This document shows positions 46,798 to 55,762 of a DNA stretch of 64,000 bases, piece by piece (position 1 is the first letter of the stretch; each line of letters opens with the position of its first letter). The notes under the pieces were generated by a model, which saw only the letters and a list, made by a program, of their open reading frames with translations, ran no database searches and was not told the DNA's origin. The position numbers and the translations under genes were made by a program. Origin of the DNA: Armillaria gallica (Eukaryota > Basidiomycota > Agaricomycetes > Agaricales > Physalacriaceae); assembly GCA_037576215.1 (NCBI GenBank), contig JBANDB010000013.1, positions 1,054,001-1,118,000 on the forward strand, read 5' to 3'.

Positions 46798-47424
46798 TTA
46801 CGAAACAATAATTGTATCTGCGCATTCTGTCTTTGCGTCTTGTACTGTGCCCTCGGTCTCGTGTCTTGCATCGAGGCGATTGACCGCTGCCCTCGTCCTC
46901 TTGTCGCCCCCCTGTCCTCTCGCCGCTCACCTCCGGCTCGGGGCTCGGTTCGTGGCTCTCGCCTCTGGCTCGCTCTGGCTCGGTACTCTCGCTTATGCTC
47001 GAGGGTTCGCCAATGCTCACGAGCAGATCTTGCTCGCCTATGCTCGCAGATCTGCTCCGATCTGGTGCCTTAACCGCTCGGCCATACCATTAAACTGTGG
47101 ATATCCCTGGACCTTGATTACGATACTTAAACCTTTCTCGTTAGATTACTGACCGTATTGATCCTGAAGCTAATCTCATGCGATATTGACTCTTTGAACA
47201 TCACTACTAGTGATACGCAACCAAAGTTTACGCTAATTCAAGCGAAGTCCAGGCCCCCTAGAATCCCCTCCTTCGCCCCTGTTGTCCGACGATGAGAATG
47301 TAACTGAAAGAAAACACGTTACTTCAGTGTTCATTTCAAGCTATCCATACGTGAATGTACAAATGGGTCTGCATTTACAGTCCAAAGTCCCGAAGAGACT
47401 CGCTTTCTTGACCAGCCCTGTCCC
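46798..47424. other. Intergenic with CTCG-rich simple repeats and a tRNA-like piece
   Basis: 46,900-47,060 is built of overlapping GCTCG, TATGCTCG and CAGATCT units that can form hairpins, for example GAGCAGATCTTGCTC. On the minus strand 47,064-47,086 reads like the start of a tRNA-Ser or tRNA-Leu (TATGGCCGAGCGGTTAAGGC), but I find no complete tRNA around it. Confidence 0.45.
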
Positions 47425-47990
47425 TCATGTATATGGAATAATTCCGGCAGCTACACACAAAACCTATTCAAGTTCAGTTCGACGTCAAATCATTCGACGA
47501 CGCGTTTCTCACAGTGCCAATTAAGAGGTTCGAACAAGCGCTATTGACATTCCTGTTGTTGACTAGAAGAGTTGCAAGGTCAATGTCATTCGCGAGGGCG
47601 ATAGCACCACAAGAATCTCCAGACACGACGATATCGGTCGCGTTACAATCTTGACCGATAATCCCCAGACAAAGCACCTTTGTAGAATCAATCATTAGCC
47701 ATGGACGCAAAGGCAATCAAAGATGTACACGTACTTCACCAATTTGCAGATTGTCGCACGCTGCATCAATGACTGTATTCACATGAGCAAGCTGGAAGCT
47801 ATAAACCGCGGTAAGCATGATTAAAGTAGGCAATGGGAAGAAAACCGTACGTAGAAACATTGAACGCAGCGGAAATGCCATTGCAAGTGTCTCCAGAGAC
47901 AACTGTATGTTCACGAGCACAGTCGCTCTGGGCAGCGCCAAGATTGAGAATGGCAGTAAAGAGGAGAGCAAGAATGGGGGCGAACAACAT
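47425..47990 (-). CDS. Secreted LysM-domain protein (copy B)
   Basis: Signal peptide (MLFAPILALLFTAILNLGAA), then LysM1 (HTVVSGDTCNGISAAFNVST and YQLAHVNTVIDAACDNLQIG across an intron). LysM2 follows (IVVSGDSCGAIALANDIDLA, NNRNVNSACSNLLIGTV). An intron with GT at the GTGAG after IGT leads to a last exon VLCVAAGIIPYT, so the ending parallels copies A and C. Cysteine positions match. LysM2 is less like the consensus (several changes around NDIDLATLL), so this copy has diverged. Likely a secreted chitin-binding protein of about 140 residues. Confidence 0.8.
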
Positions 47991-49044
47991 TTCTTGGAAC
48001 TAGCGAAAGACACTTCAGAAGGGTCCGTCCATTTATACGCAGGAAGCTAGCAAGTGTGGGTAGACAATGTGCCGGAGGCAGATTCATGAAGCTACCGAAT
48101 GATCATATTACGGATACTAGTACATGTCGCGGGGTCAATTGCCCGCACATTGCAAGATCACGATGCCCAGCTGTCCAGTACGAAGATGGCTATTCTGAGC
48201 TCAAAGGACACGATCATTAACATAGAGGCATAAGTTCGCCGCCGGGGTCTTCTTCCTACTCCATACTCCCATCCCGTGTGAGCACTCTCGATTATCCTTA
48301 GTCATGAAAGTATGGCCCACCAGCACGAGTTCCAGATATGTTGATGGATGGATTGTTTTATGACCGGTTCATGAGAGAAAATCGGAGTATATTCACAGAA
48401 GTACTTGACAGCACAGCGGCGCGAACGCAAATGCAAGTGACTCCGAGTCTGATGCCGAAAGGTCGCAGGACCGATTCTGAGAAGACGACAAGACAGAAAC
48501 AATTTTAAAATCACTGCCGTTCTAGTGGTATTTGAAGTGTTCAAGCAATTCGTCAGAGCCCCAGTTGTTAGTGGTCTGTTGACGGAAGGAAGTTTTGAAA
48601 GAAACTGATGCGCGATGGCAACTCGGCCCAAATGTGCTTTAAATTACGTAATCGCTTGAAAACTACCCACGGATCCCACCTGCGACTGACGACGCGCTGC
48701 AAAGTTGACAACCGATCGGCCTATCCGAGGCGCCTGCTAACGTTGATTGCTGTGATACTTTCTACAAAAAAAAACAGCAATTTCGCAGCAAGAACACAGG
48801 AACACGAGTAAGCCACGAGGCTTGGTACAGCATCCAGGCGCCTTTTGATGTATCTCTCCACTGCTCCACCACTTGAAAACGACGGCCATCTTCTCTAACT
48901 TGGAATGTCGAGCAGAAAGAGCACTTCTCATTGTATCCGAGACCGCTCTAGCTCCGAAGATCTCCTCATAAAGCCATCTGGCACTCGCGCCTCATGGACC
49001 GTGCAAGAGACATCTCTCACTAGAACAGCCGTAGAATTGTTTCT
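47991..49044. other. Intergenic, no convincing gene
   Basis: Contains a 109-codon minus-strand frame (48,302-48,631) with no recognisable features, and a run of A at 48,767-48,775. The promoter of LysM copy B should lie at the left edge, but it does not resemble the blocks upstream of copies A and C. Confidence 0.4.
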
Positions 49045-49402
49045 ATGGAGTGCGTTTTTATTCCTGACTCAGGGAATCCTGCTTTGCTGACATCAATCGC
49101 GATAGCGGATTCGTGGCTACATGTAAACGATAAGATGGAAGGCCACGATAAATTTGCCTTCTCTCTCCGCCAGGCCATCACTGTTCCGATATCTGTGGCT
49201 TGGATAGACTTTATCTCTGTGGTTCCTATGCAATACATCCCTCAGCTGAAGAGCTCGCCAAAAAATTGGAAAAAGATGAAGAGTGGTATGTGGCGTGATT
49301 CTGTAATAATCGCAGAATGATACTAAGATGCTCTTACTAGTTCTAGAGGAACTGAAGCGCACGTTCAATATCCATGGGCTGTTGCAAGAAGAAAATCTGT
49401 AA
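49045..49402 (+). CDS. Hypothetical protein or gene remnant with one intron
   Basis: From MECVFIPDSGNPALL the frame reads SIAIADSWLHVNDKMEGHDK and PISVAWIDFISVVPMQYIPQ, up to KKMKS. A clean GT-AG intron then joins VLEELKRTFNIHGLLQEENL and a stop. Roughly 100 residues result. The neat splice and charged helical ending argue for a real gene or the 3' end of one; an upstream exon from 48,905 is possible but could not be joined in frame. No family recognised. Confidence 0.35.
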
Positions 49403-50181
49403 ACTGTGGTGCTGTAATGATACTAGGGCGCAGACATTTTCATGACATACGACATACTTATACGGGTTAAGAAGAGGAATGCTAATGAGGACACGGTGCC
49501 TCCACTGCATATGTAACACCAACTTTTTTCCCGAGAGTGAAGTGCCTTGCTAAGACGCGGCAATCTGACGGTATCTATTATCCTGGACAATCAGAGTGAC
49601 CTCCAGAACGGCGGAAATGCGGGTGCGTTTCTCGCATGCTCTCAGTGTCAAACGAGATTTACCCAGAAGCGAGCCGGAAGTCAGGAACATTGATCATTTA
49701 TTTTTTATTTTTCATTCAGTGACGCGTCACCGTTATCATCGGAACTATGAGTAGTTCTCTCGACATCACAACTCTGCACTGGTTTAGGACCGCATTGAAC
49801 ATAAAGGCTCAAGGCAGGCTATCGATGATGGCCTCGGATTTTCAAGCGCACGCAACACATCCAGACCTTCTAGTATATGTCAGCTTTTCAGCCCTCCTTC
49901 ATATGAAGGTTAGGCGCTCTCATCCATGCTTCTGTCAGAAAACTTCGTTCTTAGCGCTGTATACATTTTGTGGCAAGCATTCTGATAGGCTGATTGCACC
50001 TTTCGTGATCAACGAGCTTCTTGGATGATATCCCAATATCCGGTATAGCACTAGTAGGTGCTTTCCAGCTAGCGATGCATCAAAATATCATTCACTGACA
50101 GACAGCCCGAACACACCTAGTCCTAACATCATGTTATAAAGGAACTCGCGCCATGAACAAACGGTACCCGCATCGACTAAC
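49403..50181. other. Intergenic, no convincing gene
   Basis: A 93-codon plus-strand frame (49,747-50,028) has no recognisable feature. A short AT-rich run (TTTATTTTTTATTTTTCATT) lies at about 49,697-49,716. The right end is the promoter of the small secreted protein. Confidence 0.4.
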
Positions 50182-50617
50182 ATGCACTTCAATTCCAAAT
50201 CCGCTGCTGCCTTCATCCTCTCTACCCTCGCCTTCGCCTATGCAGCAGTATGTAGTCGCCATTCCGCTTAGTTATACGCACCTCATCCCTCACTCCAGCC
50301 TGCCGGTGTATATTTCTGCGTCGATCCTAGCTTCCAAGGGTCTTGCGCCTACGTCTCTGCTGAAGCAGGTACCTGCATCTCCTTCGCGGCCGGAGATTCC
50401 TGGAACAAAGCCATTTCCTCTATCCTTCCGGATGTTTCGACTGTGTGCACATTCTACAGGTAAGTCCACTGTCAGTAACTCGTACTGGGAGCTCAATACT
50501 AAGATGATGGCCAGTGCCGTGAACTGCACCGGGACGACCTCCAAGGTTACTAAGGAATATGCCACCCTCGTGGGGACAGGTTTCAACGAACAGGCCAGCT
50601 CTTTTGCATGCTCCTAG
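50182..50617 (+). CDS. Small secreted cysteine-rich protein, beta/gamma-crystallin-like
   Basis: Three exons. Exon 1 encodes a signal peptide (MHFNSKSAAAFILSTLAFAY). Exon 2 reads PAGVYFCVDPSFQGSCAYVS, then GTCISFAAGDSWNKAISSIL. The last exon, joined inside the Ser of FYS, reads AVNCTGTTSKVTKEYATLV and ends in SSFACS. About 105 residues with seven Cys. The pattern (V-Y-F-C-x-D-P-x-F-Q-G-x-C, then an Ile/Leu-Pro-Asp segment, then C-x-F-Y) resembles fungal small secreted proteins with a beta/gamma-crystallin fold; this is pattern recognition without a search. It sits among LysM genes in a region of secreted proteins. Confidence 0.7.
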
Positions 50618-50949
50618 GTATGCGAATCAGTCTCTATCCATCTTCCTCCTTTTCATTGACCGAGGTAGTTTCGGTCTCTTCGACGACCGTATAACGCTAG
50701 AGCTCGGATGGTAAAACTGGTGGAAAATTCCTCTGTAGCTCTGACTCATTAGTCTATATATCAGTGAATACACGACTTGCTCATATCCAGCGTTGTTCTC
50801 CCTTTAGGCTTCCCACCCAAACCGGGACGCTTTGGCGCCTGCTCCCAGAAAGACTTGTCTTGACTCATTTCGCAAAATCTCACCAGACGGGACCAATACC
50901 CTAAAACAGACACAATATGCTCGTGTCAGGGACATCATTGACAATCATC

Positions 50950-51427
50950 AGCCAGCAGCCTGGAGCCTGCATTCGTGTTTGACGGTGACCCCGCACGTTG
51001 CTGGCAGCAGAACCTTCGTTATCCAAACTATCACGAGTCCCCCTCCGTTCTGATCAGAAATTCGGACGCGTAAAATTTTGCGTTTTTCGGGAATGGCGGC
51101 TACTCCTTGTACCTCACCATGAGAATTTTTCAATTTTGTGACTCGGTAGATCACCGGGGCTGGTCTAGTTGCTCTGATGAACCAGTCACCTTCTCGCGAG
51201 GCGCGATTCATACACTGGCAGAACGTTGATTTTTGTCACTGCACTCGGAACCGTCTGATGCACACGCGTCTCCCGCGAACGGATTCCGTAAAGCGGTCAC
51301 ACTATCCCGCTGAGTTTTTTTATACCGCCGAGTAGCGAGTCAGACCTTTGGGATATAAAAGGAGGGATGCGACACCACCTTTCACCAGGTTCTCCCCCGG
51401 TTCCTACTAAACAACTCCTTCGCTGAT
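50950..51427 (+). promoter_or_regulatory. Conserved promoter block of LysM copy C
   Basis: Aligns in inverted orientation with 9,333-9,850. It holds a TATA box (TATAAAA, 51,354-51,360; about 70 bp before the ATG), the palindrome CGGATTCCG (51,280-51,288), GATGCACACGCG just before it, and a GTTTGACGGTGACCCCG segment near the left edge. 50,618-50,949 shows no gene. Confidence 0.6.
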
Positions 51428-51999
51428 ATGTTCGTCCTCTCTGGTCTCGCTCTCGTCATCAGCGCTGGGTTCCACTTTAGCGCTGCCCAAGTGGCTAACT
51501 GTGCTCGCAATTACACCGTTCATCTCGGTGACACCTGCGACGCGATTTCGGCTGCACATAATTCTTCTACGTGAGCATCTCTCAATTATTATTCTGGCCC
51601 ACTGAGCAACATGGCTTGTTGATTTCAGCTATCAGCTCGCTTCGGTGAATACCAAGATCGACGTGGGATGTACCAACTTGGCTTTGGGAGAGGTAAAATT
51701 CCTTCCTTCCTTTTCTTCGCGAGAGCGTACTGAAGTTTCCGTAATCCAAGGTCCTTTGCCTAGGCATTACTGGTCAAGATTGCACAGACACATACGTAGT
51801 TGCTTCGGGGGATAACTGCGTAGCCATTGCCGCCGCAGAGGGTACGACGTACGACATTTTGTTGGCAAACAACCCCAACGTGGATGCGACCTGCGCTAAT
51901 ATCTATCCGGGAGAGGTGAGTATAGGTTATGGGGATATTTATTACCGAGCTAACCCTGTCTAGGTCCTGTGCGTTGCACCTGCAGAGGTGTACGTGTAA
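51428..51999 (+). CDS. Secreted LysM-domain protein (copy C)
   Basis: Signal peptide MFVLSGLALVISAGFHFSAA, LysM1 (NYTVHLGDTCDAISAAHNSS, then YQLASVNTKIDVGCTNLALG) and LysM2 (VASGDNCVAIAAAEGTTYD, NNPNVDATCANIYPGE). The last exon is VLCVAPAEVYV. All introns occupy the same sites as in copy A, and the two proteins differ at only a modest number of positions, so they are recent duplicates, together with about 450 bp of promoter. Copies A and C lie in opposite orientation about 42 kb apart, mirroring the MFS copies. Confidence 0.88.
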
Positions 52000-52562
52000 G
52001 GCCAGCGAGATTTGAAAGAATGAGCTCCGAGCTGTCTCGAGAGTCCGCGTGCCTAGTTGGTTATACGTATACCGAATTTGAATGAATACTGCTATCGTTT
52101 GAGGACTTCATGGCTATATCTCCTACTAAGTCAAAGCGATGTTGTTGGTCTTAAGCTTGAGCAGTATTCCTAAGTTCTAACAGCGTTGTGTTCAGGTGAG
52201 CATCCGTAGAGAAGATTATCAAGAAGGAATAGATATTATACCACACTTCGTGGATTACTCATGTTATGTTCATGGCGAGACTGTTGCCACTACTTTTGTG
52301 CGGCATCCCGAATTCAACCCTCAACGTAGTTTCCGAGATGTCTAGATTTTCCCAAAATTTGTACCAGGTTTCGGGTTTTTCATGGAGTAGACAGTTAGTT
52401 GCTGTTTGTTCTTGTACAGATCTACTTATGTGTGTGCCTATTTCGGCGGGTATTTCATAGTGGGTATTTTGTAGTTAGCCCCCATGTCGCGTTTAACAAA
52501 TGCAGCCTATTTATCACTCTCTTTGTTGGGAAACGGCCTCGTGATCTAACAAAATTGTTGCT

Positions 52563-52826
52563 ATGAAAGTCTTCCAGTTCAGTTTGAAGTGTTCACCGAT
52601 GGCCGAGACCCATCTCGTCGTTAATAGAGATATCTGCTATAGTATCACCGAAGCGGAGGGCATAGGATTTGGCGTTTTTATGTGCAACAACAGGAATATT
52701 CATCCTGACTGCGGTAATTTCGATACTGACTACGTGAGTTATAAGTCATTAAATTATGTCCATGTCGAAAGTATTGAATTTGAATAGGTTGTATGTATTG
52801 CTGCTGAGGACCGGCGTGGGTTATGA
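52563..52826 (+). pseudogene. Degenerate LysM-domain copy
   Basis: The frame VVNRDICYSITEAEGIGFGV, then NNRNIHPDCGNFDTDYV, and after a gap VVCIAAEDRRGL with a stop parallels LysM2 and the last exon of copies A-C (VSGDNCEAIAAAEGTTYD, NNPNVDSTCANIYPGEV, VLCVAP). The binding-site Gly-Asp is lost, and no LysM1 or clear signal peptide is found upstream. A hydrophobic start at 52,266 (MFMARLLPLLLCG) may be its decayed N-terminus. It lies 0.6 kb downstream of copy C in the same orientation. Confidence 0.55.
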
Positions 52827-53382
52827 TCCTCCATGCCAGACCGTTTGAACAAGGAACGTTTGTACAATATCTTTCTGTACGACTGTAGCAAGAATGAACA
52901 TAAGGTGATTGACTCGGAGCACCTTTGTATCCTTGGATACAAGTTTTTATGCTTCAGAGATACTGGTTCGCCGCGACACCGCCCACATGCACATCAGATT
53001 GATTTGGCAAGAACCAGAGGGCGGACCCACCATCTCGGTTTTGCTGAGTCAAGACGTAATGCTGATGAAGAGTCGATGTCAACTGCTGCTGATGCTTCAC
53101 GACGGAATTCTCCCGTCTCCTTCCTTTCGACCTCCTTCATTACCAGCCGAAGACCCCCTGCCGCCGAAGGAGCACTCCTCCGTTGTTTACTGGTTCTCTT
53201 GTACTACCTGTTGACTGCCTGCCCTCTTCCCGCTAGTCTGGTGGTTGTCGCGCCCCAAGTTATGGACGATCGGGTCTATTACAAATTTTACATAATCTGG
53301 CAATTATGTCACAGCGCAAGAATTTACCGGCTTGCCTTTATTCTTCGACAACGTCCTGCAACGTGCTCAATATATTGACATT

Positions 53383-53631
53383 ATGTCCCCTACGCATGCA
53401 TGTAAGACACCCCAAGGCTTAGAAGCACTTAAACGTGTTGTAGCACGTCGCATTCCGCAGTTGAAGGACAGTCTCCATGATCACCAGCAAGAGTGCATCC
53501 CTCATATCCGACTTGATGACAACAACCTCCTTGTTTGCACAGCTACCGGCGACGGAAAATCGGCATATTTTACAGCTCCCATTCTGGCTTACATTGACGT
53601 ACGCGATGATCCGGATATGGAATCCCGCTGA
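53383..53631 (+). pseudogene. RecQ-like helicase N-terminal fragment
   Basis: The frame contains QLKDSLHDHQQECIPHIRLD, then a P-loop in CTATGDGKSAYFTAPILAYI, matching the Q-motif and Walker A region of a RecQ-type DEAD/DEAH helicase family that is abundant and often fragmentary in Agaricomycetes. A stop follows only 25 or so residues after the P-loop, and no DEAD box or helicase C domain is present downstream, so this cannot be an active helicase. It is likely a relic of an expanded, repeat-like gene family. Confidence 0.55.
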
Positions 53632-54546
53632 TGATGGAACTGGAAGTGCTGAAGAAGTTGATGTAGATTCGGCAGTGTGCTCAGGTGTGGGGAGAGGCTG
53701 GAGCGAAGATGAACAATCCGATAAGATAGAATTTGATGGTGTTGTGTCGCTAGCAGAGGGGAGAGAGTACTAAGATTCGTCGCCATAGTTATGTGGTGTT
53801 ATGACAGGTATAGTGAGTTTGTCCGTTCCTTGATTGTTGTATTTTCGCATATGGGATGCCATGAGAAAAATAGAATAGGCAGTAATGCAAAATAATGCTT
53901 GAAACGCGTCAAATGAGGAAACGTCAGGTCAAACGAGAGAGAGAGAAGGAGCGAAGCGCATGGAATTAATGACGCGTCATGGTCACGTTTTTGCTAAATT
54001 ACATAATAGGGTCAGTTGTCCATAACTCAGAGTCAGTGATAATATTTAATAACTCGATCGACTTAGACAACAGACTACATACACACCGTCTCTCCCTTCC
54101 TCAATAGGTGTATCGTCCGTCTGTCTAGGGGAGACTATCTTCCCGCCGCGGCAGTACCAACTTCGCGGCGTAGCACGTGCTTTTGACATGATCACCCTCC
54201 GACCCTCATCGCGGCCCGGACAATGCTGTGACCACACACCACACGCACTTTTTTCTTCGACACAACGTGTCTACATCTCCAGGAGATGCTTTTGTTCTGT
54301 TCGATGGCCTTGTACTATCATGGGATCCTCGTTCCATGTTGTATAACAAATCACTCATAGTTTCTTGTTCTTCGATCTTTTGTTTCAGCATTGACCTCTA
54401 GCTATTGTACTACCTTAGCGCTGAGAAGAAACAAAACCTGCCACGGCTTTTAATCTGTCCAAATCACCTACGGCTCATCCTTTGGATCTACTCTCGTCTT
54501 GTGGCGACTTGAACTTTACTATCGAACACACATATCTTCATTGACG
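53632..54546. other. Intergenic, no gene seen
   Basis: Only short frames. The right end is the leader of the DUF6699-like gene. Confidence 0.45.
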
Positions 54547-55612
54547 ATGGCTCAACGTGTCAACTATGGAGGTCATCCGGGAATGGGTCATCCCAGAGAA
54601 CGCAGACGTACCCGTATATATGACATGCCACAACCCAATAGTAACGTCATATCCAACGCTTCATCACAATCTTCTAGGTCAAGCTCTCGGTCAAGTCATA
54701 GTAGTGGCTCAAGTAGCGACTGGATCGACAGTGGCTATGGCTCCGCCTCTTCTTCTTCATCCGCTCCACATCGTCGGAGTATTCATCATCACTTGCATGT
54801 TCACCCTCGTGATGGTCAAGGACTTGGTCTTCCAGAGCTAATACCTTATACGCCTTCATCAGGCAACGAAACACCGGTGATCTCCGATTCTTCAGCGTCT
54901 TCACCTGTAATTCCACATGTTGGGTCCGAAAACCCAGATTCCTTTTTACCTCAAGGGCGCATCATCGTATATATTATGAGCATACTATTCCTGTCAGTCC
55001 CTATCCAACGCCAGAACTTAATGGCCCCCGTCCGGACGATATAATCGATTCGTTTCATCCACATCTGCAGCAGTTCTACCACCCTAATCCTACGGATACT
55101 AGCGGCTTCATCCACGTACCCTCTTTACAGTGGGACATTATCTATCCACCGTCCAGGGCGAGATACTTACCAGGAAGAGGCCTTATACAGCTCCCTCATT
55201 ACATGGGAGCCGCATGTGCACCTCCAACAGTGCGTCGGATCCACTTCACGTCGACACACGAATGCCTCAGTTTCTGGATGTCGCCTGACCGCTGGGGTCC
55301 CATCATCATAGACGACCCCCACCCGCCCACTGTTCACAGGATACTCGAAAAGATACATGATTATCTTCGGCAGCCACTTAACCAATGGGATATTGCTATG
55401 GTTCTTTCGACGCCATCAATCGAACGAGAATTGATGAAGCGCGGCGTTCCAGGCTGCGCGACACTGCGGATATGCAGCCGTATGGAGGATATGTGAGGTC
55501 GGACGTATTGGGCGGTCATAGACGGTTCTTCGGCTGCAGAATGTCGATCCAAGATGGAATTTGGAGAGCTTCAGTGGATTTCATTCCTGGTCCCGTCCTA
55601 AGACTCTGGTGA
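54547..55612 (+). pseudogene. DUF6699-like protein gene with two frame changes
   Basis: The N-terminus is Ser-rich and disordered (MAQRVNYGGHPGMGHPRERR, then many Ser). After a first frame change near 54,955 the text reads YPTPELNGPRPDDIIDSFHP, then SLQWDIIYPPSRARYLPG (the WD-x-x-x-PPS signature of the family) and VHRILEKIHDYLRQPLN. After a second frame change near 55,390 it reads FDAINRTRIDEARRSRL, then YVRSDVLGGHRRFFGC and WRASVDFIPG, the C-terminal part of the domain. I found no GT-AG intron that repairs either change, so the gene is probably broken by two small indels, unless splicing is unusual. DUF6699 proteins are basidiomycete-specific and of unknown function. Confidence 0.55.
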
Positions 55613-55762
55613 TTTAGACTGGAGCGTATTTATTTACTTCGTTAAACATCGCAGATGATTCATATTAGACATCAAGTTAATACAGAAAAGTACGAGACCT
55701 TCCCAGTTAAGCTGGAAGGCCGGTCCATACATACAACAACGCGCCAATCATAAGAAATAATG

